A stretch of 64,000 nt of DNA from Pseudooceanicola marinus (GTDB lineage: Bacteria > Pseudomonadota > Alphaproteobacteria > Rhodobacterales > Rhodobacteraceae). Made by a program: the position numbers and the translations under genes. The notes beneath the pieces were generated by a model. The model was not told the origin of the DNA and did not search any database. It saw only the letters and a program-made list of their open reading frames with translations. Within the stretch, counting starts at the first letter, position 1. The number at the start of each line of letters is the position of its first letter. This document shows positions 51,227-59,855 of this stretch, piece after piece. The DNA lies in the NCBI RefSeq assembly GCF_020177265.1, contig NZ_JAIVMC010000004.1:124001-188000 (forward strand). Direction: 5' to 3'.

Positions 51227-52432
51227 ATGCCCCTGATTACGTCCCGCGTGAAACGTGACTTCCTGGCCAGCTGCGAAGAGATCGAGACAGGCCGCCTGAC
51301 GGTGATCACGCCGGAGGGCGAGACCCACCATTTCGGGCGCGAGGGCATCGAGGCCGAGTTCCGGATCAACGACTGGGCCGCCGTCACGGCGGCGCTGGCA
51401 CGCGGTGACGTGGGCCTGGGCGAGGCCTATGTGGCCGGGTTGTGGGACACGCCGTCGATCGAGGCGCTGACCGCGCTGGCGTTGCAAAACCTCGACCAGT
51501 TCGGCCGTTACGCCTATGCCGGGCCCTGGCAGGCGCTGAAGTTCCGCGCGGTGGACCGCATCCTGCGGGCCAATTCCAAAAGCGGCGCGTCGAAGAACAT
51601 CCAGGCGCATTACGACGTGGGTAACGAGTTCTTCCAGCTCTGGCTGGACCCGTCGATGACCTATTCCTCGGCTCTCTTCGCCCCCGGTGACGACGACCTG
51701 GAGCGCGCCCAGTACCGCAAGTACGACCGCATCCTGGAAAAGGTCGGCGGCGGTGAGCGGCTGCTGGAGGTGGGTTGTGGCTGGGGCGGCTTTGCCGAAC
51801 GCGCCGCCGAGCAGGGCCGGCACGTGACTGGGCTGACCATCTCTCCGGCGCAGAAGGGCTACGCCGATGCGCGGCTCGACGGGCGGGCCGACATCCAGCT
51901 GCGCGACTACCGCGACAGTGACGGAAAGTTCGACGGCATCGTGTCGATCGAGATGATCGAGGCCGTGGGCGAACGCTATTGGCCGACCTTCTTCGAGACG
52001 CTGAAGGCGCGGCTGTCGGAAGGTGGTCGGGCCGTGGTGCAGGCGATCACCGTCTCCGACCATTATTTCCCGACCTATCGGCAGGGGTCCGACTACATCC
52101 GCCAGCACGCCTTCCCGGGGGGCATGCTGCTGTCCGAAGGGCAGATCCGCGAGGCCGCCGCCCGCGCCGGGCTGCAACTGCGCAATTCCTTCGCCTTCGG
52201 GCCGGATTATGCCCGCACCTGCCGTACCTGGTTGGAACGGATGGATGCCGAGGCCGGACGGATCGCCCGCCTGGGCTACGGCGAGGCCTTCCTGCGCAGC
52301 TGGCGCTACTACCTTGGCATCTGTGCGGGGTCGTTCGAGGTAGGGCAGACCCAGGTGCTGCAGGTGGAACTGGCCCATGCCGGTGCAGGGATGGAGCGAG
52401 CTCCGAAGACCCTCGGTCGGTCCGCAGCATAA
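51227..52432 (+). CDS. Cyclopropane-fatty-acyl-phospholipid synthase-like SAM methyltransferase
   Basis: A 401-residue enzyme that adds a methylene or methyl group from S-adenosylmethionine to unsaturated acyl chains of phospholipids. The family pattern is clear: IQAHYDVGNEFFQLWLDPSMTYS (around residue 125), SAM-binding LLEVGCGWGGFAERAAEQG, SIEMIEAVGERYW and FPGGMLLSE. In the RpoE-linked setting it may methylate a double bond on the way to furan fatty acids rather than form cyclopropanes. The protein ends LGRSAA followed by a 246-bp gap. Confidence 0.92.
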   Translation: MPLITSRVKRDFLASCEEIETGRLTVITPEGETHHFGREGIEAEFRINDWAAVTAALARGDVGLGEAYVAGLWDTPSIEALTALALQNLDQFGRYAYAGPWQALKFRAVDRILRANSKSGASKNIQAHYDVGNEFFQLWLDPSMTYSSALFAPGDDDLERAQYRKYDRILEKVGGGERLLEVGCGWGGFAERAAEQGRHVTGLTISPAQKGYADARLDGRADIQLRDYRDSDGKFDGIVSIEMIEAVGERYWPTFFETLKARLSEGGRAVVQAITVSDHYFPTYRQGSDYIRQHAFPGGMLLSEGQIREAAARAGLQLRNSFAFGPDYARTCRTWLERMDAEAGRIARLGYGEAFLRSWRYYLGICAGSFEVGQTQVLQVELAHAGAGMERAPKTLGRSAA

Positions 52433-52535
52433 CCCAAACCTTTGCGCTGCTTGGCGCAGAAAGTGTCGCCCCCTGGTCTCAAGGACCTCGATTCGTACGA
52501 GGCCCTGTCCTAAGTGTTTGCGGAAATCCGCCGAA

Positions 52536-52613
52536 TACCCCCTAATCAGGGGGGGCCGGGTGCAGATATGAAGCGTCTTGAAACTCCACGCAGCTCTACT
52601 GCGTTGATTAGGG
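52536..52613. promoter_or_regulatory. Paired inverted sites CCCTAATCA / TGATTAGGG upstream of the SDR gene
   Basis: CCCTAATCA at 52540-52548 sits in a symmetrical TACCCCC..AGGGGG context. Its exact reverse complement TGATTAGGG is at 52605-52613. Two identical half-sites about 65 bp apart before the SDR start suggest binding of a dimeric regulator; the identity is unknown. Confidence 0.35.
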
Positions 52614-52678
52614 CACGACGCCGCGTGTTGGCGGCTGCGTCAGGCCAAGGTACTAGGACTGCAGAAGGATCGCCGCCG

Positions 52679-53455
52679 ATGCGCGCACGCCCCATCAATG
52701 ACAAGACTTACTGGATCGTCGGTGCCAGCGAGGGATTGGGGCGGGAGGTCGCCCGCGAGATGCACCGTCTCGGGGCAAAGCTGATCTTGTCGGCGCGCAG
52801 CGAAGAGCGGCTTCAGGAACTGGCGGAGGAATTGCCAGGCAGCGAGGTGCTTCCACTGGACGTGACGGACCGCGACGCGATCTGCTCCGCGGCGGAGCGG
52901 GCGCGCCATGCGGACGGGCTGATCTATTCGGTCGGAATGTACGACCCGATGACAGCGCAGGAATGGGATGCAGCTGTTGCCGAAACCATCGCCGAAGCGA
53001 ATTTCATGGGCGCGCTGCGGCTTCTGGGTCAGGTCGTGCCGGGCTGGGTGCAGCGGAACTCGGGCCATGTTGTCCTGATCGGCTCGCTTGCCGGTTTCAG
53101 CGGCCTGCCCGGTGCCATCGGCTATGGCGCAAGCAAGGCGGCACTGCGGCACCTGGGGGAAGATATGTACCTGGATCTGCAGGGCACCGGTGTCGATGTG
53201 CAGGTGGCCAACCCCGGCTTCATCCGCACCCGGCTGACCGAGAAGAATGATTTCACCATGCCGCAGATCATGGATCCGAAAGAGGCGGCGCGCCACGTCA
53301 TGGTCCTGATCCGCAATCCCGGCACGCGGGAGGTCAGCTTCCCGCGGCCCTTCGCCTGGGTGTTCACCAAGCTGGGCCGGTGCCTGCCCTTCGGCCTCTA
53401 CGCGCGCATCGTCGCGCCGGGGCGCGGGGCCGATGCACCGGCGGCGGCCGAGTAG
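52679..53455 (+). CDS. Short-chain dehydrogenase/reductase
   Basis: A 258-residue SDR. The cofactor motif is WIVGASEGLGREVA (TGxxxGxG variant), with DGLIYSVGMYD in the NNAG position, catalytic Ser in VLIGSLAGFSG, and Tyr/Lys in YGASKAAL. It would oxidise or reduce an alcohol or keto group with NAD(P)H. GAAGGA precedes the ATG at about ten bases; an in-frame ATG 165 bp upstream lies in a regulatory-looking region and is rejected. SDR genes also occur in the R. sphaeroides RpoE regulon near these lipid genes, which supports a shared role. Confidence 0.88.
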   Translation: MRARPINDKTYWIVGASEGLGREVAREMHRLGAKLILSARSEERLQELAEELPGSEVLPLDVTDRDAICSAAERARHADGLIYSVGMYDPMTAQEWDAAVAETIAEANFMGALRLLGQVVPGWVQRNSGHVVLIGSLAGFSGLPGAIGYGASKAALRHLGEDMYLDLQGTGVDVQVANPGFIRTRLTEKNDFTMPQIMDPKEAARHVMVLIRNPGTREVSFPRPFAWVFTKLGRCLPFGLYARIVAPGRGADAPAAAE

Positions 53456-53464
53456 GCCGCAATC

Positions 53465-54619
53465 TCATTTATTGGCGGGCGCCAGGCGCGCCCGCGCGAT
53501 GGCGGCGTAAAGCTGCGCGCCATGCAGCAGCGCCGCATCGTCGAAATCATAGTTTGCCGCGTGCAGCGGGGCCGATGCGGTGCCGTTGCCCAGAAAGGCG
53601 AAGCAGCCCGGCACATGCGCCAGGAAGCGGGCGAAATCCTCTGATGCGCTGATCGGGGCACTGTCCGCCGCCACATGGGTCGAGACCGCGCCGGCCGCTT
53701 CGGCAAAGGCGCGGGTGGCGTCCGCATCATTGATCGTGGCGACGAATTCCCGCGCATAGCCCACCTCGACCGACAGGCCGAATTGCCGGGCGGTGCCCTC
53801 CGCGATGCGGCGCATCTCCGTCTCGATCCGGGCGGAGACCTCGGGGCGGAAACTGCGGGCGTCGCCCAGGATCCGGGCCTGTCCCGGCAGGGCGTTGCGG
53901 GTGCCATCGGTCACGATCTCGGTCACCGAAACCACCGCAGTCTCCGCCGGATCGAGGCGGCGCGCGACGATGCTCTGCAACGCCAGCACCAGCTGGCAGG
54001 CCGGCACCATCACCTCGGCCCCCAGGTGCGGGGCGGAGGCATGGCCGCCCTGACCCTGCAGAATGATCTCGAAGACATCTTCGGCGGCCATGATCGGCCC
54101 CACCCGGGTGGCGAAATGGCCGACGGGCAGGCCCGGCATGTTGTGCAGCCCATAGACCTCATCGAAGGGAAAGCGGGTCAGCAGCCCGTCATCCAGCATC
54201 GCCTGCGCCCCGCGCCCCCATTCCTCCGCCGGCTGGAAGAGGAACTGCACCGTGCCCTCCAGATCCTCCTGCGCCGCCAGCAGCTGCGCGGCGCCCAGAA
54301 GCATCGCCGTGTGCCCGTCATGGCCGCAGGCGTGCATCAGCCCCTCCCGGGTGGATGCATGCGGCGCGCCCGTCGCCTCGGTGATGCGCAGGGCGTCCAT
54401 GTCGGCGCGCAGGGCAATGGCGCGGTTCGACGTGCCCCGGCGCAGGGTGCCCACGACGCCGGTGCCGCCGACACCCTCGGTCACCTCCAGCCCCAGGGCG
54501 CGCAGTTCATCGGCGACCAGCCGGGCGGTGCGGTGTTCCTCGAAGCCGAACTCGGGATGGGCGTGCAGGTCGTGACGCCAGGCGCGCATGCGGCGGTCGA
54601 GGGCGGCAAGATCGGTCAT
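53465..54619 (-). CDS. M20D-family amidohydrolase (hippurate hydrolase/N-acyl amino acid hydrolase-like)
   Basis: A 384-residue zinc hydrolase. Motifs are WRHDLHAHPEFGFEEHRTA at the N-terminus, LRADMDALRI, the metal-binding HACGHDGHTAMLLG (around residue 98), FQPAEEWGRGAQ and a late His in LHAANYDFDD. Members remove acyl groups from amino acids or cleave indole-3-acetyl conjugates. It is divergent from the AsnC-type regulator gene at 54749 with 129 bp between, so that regulator probably controls it. Confidence 0.92.
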   Translation of the reverse strand: MTDLAALDRRMRAWRHDLHAHPEFGFEEHRTARLVADELRALGLEVTEGVGGTGVVGTLRRGTSNRAIALRADMDALRITEATGAPHASTREGLMHACGHDGHTAMLLGAAQLLAAQEDLEGTVQFLFQPAEEWGRGAQAMLDDGLLTRFPFDEVYGLHNMPGLPVGHFATRVGPIMAAEDVFEIILQGQGGHASAPHLGAEVMVPACQLVLALQSIVARRLDPAETAVVSVTEIVTDGTRNALPGQARILGDARSFRPEVSARIETEMRRIAEGTARQFGLSVEVGYAREFVATINDADATRAFAEAAGAVSTHVAADSAPISASEDFARFLAHVPGCFAFLGNGTASAPLHAANYDFDDAALLHGAQLYAAIARARLAPANK

Positions 54620-54748
54620 GTCGGGCTCCGGTCGTCTGAGGCTTGTGGGCAGGATAGCGGGGAAATCTGCGGTTTGGGCTTATCATATGTGGCGGATCGT
54701 GAGAAATTCGGTCACCCATCCGTCGAAACGTGAAGGAAACCGGTCGCT

Positions 54749-55213
54749 ATGGATATCGCCCCCTCCGATCGCACCATCCTGTCGATGCTGCAGGCCAACG
54801 CCCGTGAGCGACTGGAAACCATCGCCGCCGAGGCCGGGGTCTCCGTCGCCACGGTCCAGCGGCGCATCCGGGCGATGAAGGCCGAGGGGGTGATCGCCGC
54901 CGACGTGGCACAGCTGTCGCCCGCCGCTCTGGGCTTCCCCATGTCCTTCGTCATCCTGGTGGAGCTGGAGCGCGAACGCATCGACCAGCTGGATGCCTTC
55001 CGCCGCAAGGTCCGGGACGAGCCGCAGGTGCAGCAGTGCTACTACATCACCGGCGACGCGGATTTCGCCCTGATCGCCCTGGCGCGCGACATGGACGACT
55101 ACCAGGCGCTGACCCATCGGCTGTTCTTCGACGACAGCAACGTGAAACGATTCCGTACCTCGGTGGTGATGGACCGCTCCAAGGTCAGCCTGGACGTGCC
55201 GCTGGAGGACTAG
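54749..55213 (+). CDS. Lrp/AsnC family transcriptional regulator
   Basis: A 154-residue regulator. The N-terminal winged helix reads DRTILSMLQANARERLETIAAEAG followed by recognition helix SVATVQRRIRAMKAEG. The C-terminal RAM/AsnC ligand domain has QCYYITGDADFALIALARDMDDY. Such proteins sense amino acids and often control adjacent uptake or degradation genes. It lies divergent to the M20 amidohydrolase and convergent with the DAPAL-like gene. A GTGAAGGAA precedes the ATG. Confidence 0.93.
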   Translation: MDIAPSDRTILSMLQANARERLETIAAEAGVSVATVQRRIRAMKAEGVIAADVAQLSPAALGFPMSFVILVELERERIDQLDAFRRKVRDEPQVQQCYYITGDADFALIALARDMDDYQALTHRLFFDDSNVKRFRTSVVMDRSKVSLDVPLED

Positions 55214-55216
55214 GCC

Positions 55217-56269
55217 TCAGTCCTCTGGCCCTTCCGACAGGATGACCAGCGCGCGCGACTGTGCGGGCAGGTCGGCGGCCAGCAGCGCCGCCAGCCCCGC
55301 GGCTCCGCTTGGGGTGGTGGCCAGCCCCGCCCCCTCGGCCAGCAGGGTCACGGCCTGCGCCGCCTGATCCTCGGTCACGGTGGCGAAGCGGTCGGCGTCA
55401 TGGCGCAGCGTCTGATAGGCCAGCAGCGAGGCGTCCTTGCAATCCAGCCGCCCCATGGCGGAGACCGGCCCCTCGGCCCGGGTCAGCGCCCCCGCCGCGA
55501 CGCTGCGCAACAGGCAGGGGGCGGCCTCGGGTTCGACCACGATGATCTCGGGCTGTTGGCCCCAGCTTTCGCGGATATGGGCGGCGGTGGCGGCGGCCAG
55601 CCCGCCGACGCCGGCCTGCAGGAAAACGTGGGTGGGCCACTGGCCCCGGGCGGCGAAGGCGGCGCGGCATTCCTCGGCCAGCACGGTGTAGCCTTCCATG
55701 ATCAGTGCCGGCGCGGCGGTGTAGCCGGGCCAGGAGCCATCGGCCAGGTGGATCCAGCCCTGCGCCTCGGCCAGGCGCATCGCCTCGGCCACGCTGTCCT
55801 CGTAGCTGCCGTCGACGCGGATCACCTCGGCGCCCATGGCCTCGATCCGGCGGGCGAAGGCCTGCGGCACGCTGGCCGACAGGACTATCCTGGCCCGGGC
55901 GCCGAAGACGCGGGCGCCGGCGGCCACCGACAGCCCGTGGTTGCCCGCGCTGGCGGTGATGAAGGTCATGTCGCGTGCCACGGCCTGGGCCTGCGGATCA
56001 ATCGGGTCATCTGTGCCCGCGCGGTCCAGGATCATCTGTGCCACGGCGAAGGCACCGCCCAGGGCCTTGAAACTGCCCAGGCCCATGCGCGGGCTTTCGT
56101 CCTTGATCCAGAGCTGGTCGAGGCCAAGCCGCGCCGCCAGCCCGGATGCCTCGCGCAGTGGTGTGGGGACATGGGCCGGACAGCGGGCCAGCAGGGCCAG
56201 CGGGCGCGCGGGGCTGGTGCGGAAACCCGGCGTACGGGGCGAGGTCGGGGAGGGCGTTTCGATCATCAT
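55217..56269 (-). CDS. Diaminopropionate ammonia-lyase-like PLP enzyme
   Basis: A 350-residue fold-type II PLP enzyme. The cofactor lysine is Lys68 in KDESPRMGLGSFKALGG, the diagnostic block of diaminopropionate ammonia-lyase. It is followed by ITASAGNHGLSVA and the phosphate loop in QAGVGGLAAATAAH. The family eliminates ammonia from 2,3-diaminopropionate or serine/threonine-like amino acids. I use the first of two adjacent ATG codons (56269); no good ribosome site is visible and an in-frame ATG at 56329 is possible. Next to the AsnC-type regulator it suggests amino acid catabolism. Confidence 0.87.
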   Translation of the reverse strand: MMIETPSPTSPRTPGFRTSPARPLALLARCPAHVPTPLREASGLAARLGLDQLWIKDESPRMGLGSFKALGGAFAVAQMILDRAGTDDPIDPQAQAVARDMTFITASAGNHGLSVAAGARVFGARARIVLSASVPQAFARRIEAMGAEVIRVDGSYEDSVAEAMRLAEAQGWIHLADGSWPGYTAAPALIMEGYTVLAEECRAAFAARGQWPTHVFLQAGVGGLAAATAAHIRESWGQQPEIIVVEPEAAPCLLRSVAAGALTRAEGPVSAMGRLDCKDASLLAYQTLRHDADRFATVTEDQAAQAVTLLAEGAGLATTPSGAAGLAALLAADLPAQSRALVILSEGPED

Positions 56270-56421
56270 GGGGGCATTTTGCAGGATTTCGGGACGTGCG
56301 TGCGACAGCCGGACCCGGTTTCGGCGCATAATCCTGTCACTGGCGCCCCATCGAATGCTCTGATCGCCTCAGGGCTTTCTGCGATGATCCGCCGGAGCCC
56401 CTTGCCAACCGGAGACCCGCC

Positions 56422-57591
56422 TTGCCTGCCGCCGCATCCCTGCCTGTCGCCGAGTACCGAAGTCGCACCGCCCGCGCACAGCAGGCCATGGCGGCGCAGG
56501 GCATCGCGGCACTGCTGCTGACTTCGGAGCCCGACGTGCGCTATTTCACCGGCTTCCTGACCCGATTCTGGGAAAGCCCGACGCGGCCCTGGTTCCTGGT
56601 GCTGCCCGCGACGGGCGTGCCGGTGGCGGTGATCCCCGCCATTGGCGCCGAACTGATGGGGCAAAGCTGGATCACCGACATCCGCAGCTGGGACGCGCCC
56701 GACTATGCCGATGACGGGGTGGGCCTGCTGGCTGAGACGCTGGTGAAGCTGGTGCCGCCCGGCGGCCGCATCGGTGTGCCCATGGGCCGCGAAAGCGTGC
56801 TGCGCATGCCGCTGGCCGATTGGGAACGGCTGACCCTGATCCTGGCGGACCGGCCGCGCGTCGATGCCTCGCCGCTGTTGCGCGACTTGCAGATGGTGAA
56901 GAGCGAGGCCGAGATCGCCCTGATCCGGCGGATCTGCGACATCGGCGGTCGCGCTTTCAGCCGGGTGCCGGAGGTGGCGCGCCCGGGAGTGACGCTGGCG
57001 CAGCTGTTCCGCTGCTTCCAGGGGCTGCTGCTGGAGGAAGGCGCCGACTGGGTGTCCTACTTGGCGGGCGGCGCGGCGCAGGGCGGTTATGGCGACGTGA
57101 TCTCCCCCGCCCATGACCGGCCGCTGACGCCCGGCGATCTGGTGATGCTGGACACCGGCGCGGTGCGCCACGGCTATTTCTGCGACTTCGATCGCAACTG
57201 GTCGGTCGGCCCGGCCAGCGAGGAGCTGCGCGCCGCGCACCGCATCCTGTGGGAGGCGACCGAACGGGCGGCGGAGGCGGCGCGGCCCGGCGCGCGGGCC
57301 TGTGACCTGCATGCGGCCATGTTGCCCCTGCTGGCACGCCACAACGCCGGTCCGGTGACCGGGCGGCTGGGCCACGGCCTCGGCATGCGCCTGACGGAGC
57401 CGCCCTCGCTGATCCCGGCGGATGAGACGGAGCTGCGCGCGGGCATTGTCCTGACCCTGGAACCCTCCCTGGTGCTGGGGCCGGGGCGGATGATGGTGCA
57501 GGAGGAAAACATCGTGATCCGCGAGGATCGCGTGGAATGGCTGACCCCGCGCGCGCCGCAGGATCTGCCCGAGCTGGAGTGGGGCGCGTGA
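56422..57591 (+). CDS. M24 family metallopeptidase (Xaa-Pro aminopeptidase/creatinase-like)
   Basis: A 389-residue pita-bread-fold enzyme. All five metal ligands are seen: two Asp in VMLDTGAVRHGYFCDFDRN, His in GHGLGMRL, Glu in LTLEPSLV and Glu in VQEENIVI. An N-terminal creatinase-type domain covers residues ~15-160. Members are proline peptidases or C-N hydrolases such as creatinase and ectoine hydrolase. The start is a TTG (56422) supported by GGAGACCCGCC just before it; the next ATG would cut into the domain. It is coupled by GTGA to a maleate-isomerase-like gene. Confidence 0.88.
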   Translation: MPAAASLPVAEYRSRTARAQQAMAAQGIAALLLTSEPDVRYFTGFLTRFWESPTRPWFLVLPATGVPVAVIPAIGAELMGQSWITDIRSWDAPDYADDGVGLLAETLVKLVPPGGRIGVPMGRESVLRMPLADWERLTLILADRPRVDASPLLRDLQMVKSEAEIALIRRICDIGGRAFSRVPEVARPGVTLAQLFRCFQGLLLEEGADWVSYLAGGAAQGGYGDVISPAHDRPLTPGDLVMLDTGAVRHGYFCDFDRNWSVGPASEELRAAHRILWEATERAAEAARPGARACDLHAAMLPLLARHNAGPVTGRLGHGLGMRLTEPPSLIPADETELRAGIVLTLEPSLVLGPGRMMVQEENIVIREDRVEWLTPRAPQDLPELEWGA

Positions 57592-58340
57592 CCAAGCTGC
57601 ATTTCACCCTCGGCCCGCCTCTGGGCCACCGGGCCACCTTCGGCCTGATCGTGCTGCGCACCGATGAGACGGTGGAGGGCGAGGCGCGGCAGATGCTGGC
57701 GGGCGACGGGCTGGCCCATTACGTCAGCCGGGTGCCGTGCCAGCCCCATGTGACGATGGCGGGTCTGGCCCTGATGGAGGCGGAGATCCCGCGCTCGGCC
57801 TCACTGCTGCCGGATGAGCGCGGCTATGACGTGGTGGGCTATGCCTGCACCTCTGGGGCGACCTCCATCGGGTCGGACCGGGTGGAGGCGGCGGTCAGGG
57901 CCGGCACGCAGGTGCGGCATGTGACCAACCCGCTGGTGGCGGCGATTGCCGCGATGCAGGCTCTTGGCGCCCGGCGTATCGGCTTTGTCACGCCCTACCT
58001 GCCGGAGGTGTCGCAGGCGATGCGGACCAAGCTGGAGGCGGCCGGGATGGAGATCGCGGGCTTCGGCTCGATGGAGGAACGCGATGACCTGCGCGTGGCG
58101 CGCATCGACGGCGCCTCGATCGCCGCGGGGATCCGCAACGTGGTGGCCCAGGCGCCCTGCGATGCGGTCTTCCTGTCCTGCACCAACCTGCGGGCGCTGC
58201 ACCTTGTCGCCCCGCTGGAGGCGGAGCTGGGCGTGCCGGTGCTGACCAGCAACCAGGTGCTGTTGTGGCACATGCTGCGGCTGGCGGGCCAAGACACGGG
58301 CCATCTGCCCTTCGGGCGGTTGATGACCCGGTCGTTCTAG
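57588..58340 (+). CDS. Maleate isomerase/arylmalonate decarboxylase-family protein with two Cys
   Basis: A 250-residue Asp/Glu-racemase-superfamily enzyme. Both catalytic cysteines are kept: Cys87 in GYACTSGATS and Cys198 in FLSCTNLRAL, the maleate cis-trans isomerase arrangement. The GTG start overlaps the M24 peptidase stop. An amide-cleaving hydrolase followed by an isomerase suggests a route like maleamate to maleate to fumarate, but the substrate is inferred only from family and order. Its stop overlaps the convergent racemase stop (CTAG). Confidence 0.87.
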   Translation: MTKLHFTLGPPLGHRATFGLIVLRTDETVEGEARQMLAGDGLAHYVSRVPCQPHVTMAGLALMEAEIPRSASLLPDERGYDVVGYACTSGATSIGSDRVEAAVRAGTQVRHVTNPLVAAIAAMQALGARRIGFVTPYLPEVSQAMRTKLEAAGMEIAGFGSMEERDDLRVARIDGASIAAGIRNVVAQAPCDAVFLSCTNLRALHLVAPLEAELGVPVLTSNQVLLWHMLRLAGQDTGHLPFGRLMTRSF

Positions 58341-59008
58341 CCCTCCGCTGCCGTCGCTGCACCGGCGAGGAAATCCGCCGCCGCCCGCGCCAGGTGGGCC
58401 GAGGCCGCCACCCCGTCGATCAGGGTCACGCCGCTGCGCCGTTGCAGGTCGGCGCGCAGGGGCGCCATGCCGGCGCAGCCCAGCACCACCGCCTGGGCGC
58501 CGGTGTCGGCATGGGCGCGGCGGATGCTGTCGGACAGCTGCCCGCGGGTCTCTTCGCTGGCCTCGTCTATGGTCAGCACGGGCAGGCCGCTGGCCTCCAC
58601 CCCGGCGCAGCCGCCGGAGAAGCCGCGCGCCTCGATATTGGCGCGGATCACGGGGATCGACACGGCGAGCGAGGTGACGACGCAGAACCGCGCGCCCAGC
58701 AGGCTGGCCATCTGATAGGCGGCCTGGCCGATGCCCAGCACGGGGCAGGGGGCAACCTGGCGCGCCTCGTCCAGGCCGGTGTCGTCGAAACAGGCGATGA
58801 CGATGGCATCCGCGTCGGCGGCCGCGCGCACATGGCCCAGCACGCCGGGCACGGCGCGGTCCCCGTCCTCGGGGCCTTCGATGGCGGGCGGGCCGTCGGT
58901 GTTGGTGACGCCGATGATCTCGGCATCCGGCAGGGCCGCGCGGGCCTCGTCCACGATCGCCCGGGTCATCGAAGCGGTGGCATTTGGGTTGATGTAGACT
59001 AGTTTCAT
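58337..59008 (-). CDS. Hydantoin racemase-like Asp/Glu racemase family protein
   Basis: A 223-residue protein with LVYINPNATASMTRAIV at the N-terminus, the hydantoin/allantoin racemase pattern. Catalytic Cys73 is in IACFDDTGLDEA and Cys178 in VVLGCAGMAPL. It should invert a stereocentre through two-cysteine proton exchange. The gene follows the two permease genes on the same strand (10 bp gap), so it belongs to the ABC transporter operon and may racemise the imported compound, such as a 5-substituted hydantoin or D-amino acid derivative. Confidence 0.88.
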   Translation of the reverse strand: MKLVYINPNATASMTRAIVDEARAALPDAEIIGVTNTDGPPAIEGPEDGDRAVPGVLGHVRAAADADAIVIACFDDTGLDEARQVAPCPVLGIGQAAYQMASLLGARFCVVTSLAVSIPVIRANIEARGFSGGCAGVEASGLPVLTIDEASEETRGQLSDSIRRAHADTGAQAVVLGCAGMAPLRADLQRRSGVTLIDGVAASAHLARAAADFLAGAATAAEG

Positions 59009-59017
59009 CGCCGCCCC

Positions 59018-59854
59018 TCAGACACCCTGGCCCGCATCGGACCCGGCCCGCGCCCGGCGCTTGCCCATGATCCAGGCGGCCAGCAGGAACGCCCCGATGA
59101 TCAGCAGCGAAAACAGCGTGGTCAGCGTGCCGAGGGCATAGATCACCGGCGTTGTCACGTTGGTGGTCATGCCGAAGATCTCCAGCGGCAGGGTGTTGTA
59201 GCTGCCCGAGGTCAGCAGGGTGCGGGCGAACTCGTCATAGCTGAGGGTGAAGCCGAAGAGCGCGACCCCGATCAGCGAGGGCGCGATGATCGGTAGGACC
59301 ACGTGGCGGATCGTCTGCCAGGCGGTGGCGCCCTGGTCGCGGGCCGCTTCCTCGTAGCTGCGGTCGAAGCGGTTGAAGACGGCGAACATGATCAGCAGGC
59401 CGAAGGGCAGCGTCCAGGTCAGTTGCGACCCGAAGCCGGAGGTGGCCCAGTGCACCTTGAACCCCAGCTGGTTGAAGATCAGCCCGACGCCCAGCGAGAT
59501 CAGGATCGAGGGGATCACCAGCGATGTGATGGCAAGGTAGAACAGCACGCCCGAGCCCTTGAACCGCTTGCGGAACGCGAGGCCGGCCATGACCGAGATG
59601 ACGACCGTGCTGACCATGACCATCAGGCCCAGGGCCAGGCTGCGGCGGAAGGCGCCCCAGATGTCGCCCACGGCCTGTTCCTGGAACAGGTCGCGGAACC
59701 AGTGCAGCGAGACCCCGTTCATCGGGAAGGTCAGCCCGCCCTGCGGCCCCTGGAACGACAGGATGCCGATGGTGATCGTCGGCCCGTAGAGGAAGAGAAC
59801 GAAGAGGGCGAAGAAGGCCGCCAGGACGTAGAAGCTGGTGGTGCGCTTTTCCAT
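59018..59854 (-). CDS. ABC transporter permease, PotC-like
   Basis: A 278-residue inner-membrane protein with about six helices and the EAA loop in YEEAARDQGATAWQTIRHVVLP (residues ~165-186). The DRSYEEAARD style and the FPMNGVSLHWFRDLF segment are typical of the second permease of spermidine/putrescine-family importers. It pairs with the permease encoded one base upstream. Polyamines, opines, mannopine-like compounds or amino-acid derivatives are possible substrates of this family. Confidence 0.9.
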   Translation of the reverse strand: MEKRTTSFYVLAAFFALFVLFLYGPTITIGILSFQGPQGGLTFPMNGVSLHWFRDLFQEQAVGDIWGAFRRSLALGLMVMVSTVVISVMAGLAFRKRFKGSGVLFYLAITSLVIPSILISLGVGLIFNQLGFKVHWATSGFGSQLTWTLPFGLLIMFAVFNRFDRSYEEAARDQGATAWQTIRHVVLPIIAPSLIGVALFGFTLSYDEFARTLLTSGSYNTLPLEIFGMTTNVTTPVIYALGTLTTLFSLLIIGAFLLAAWIMGKRRARAGSDAGQGV

Positions 59855-59855
59855 G

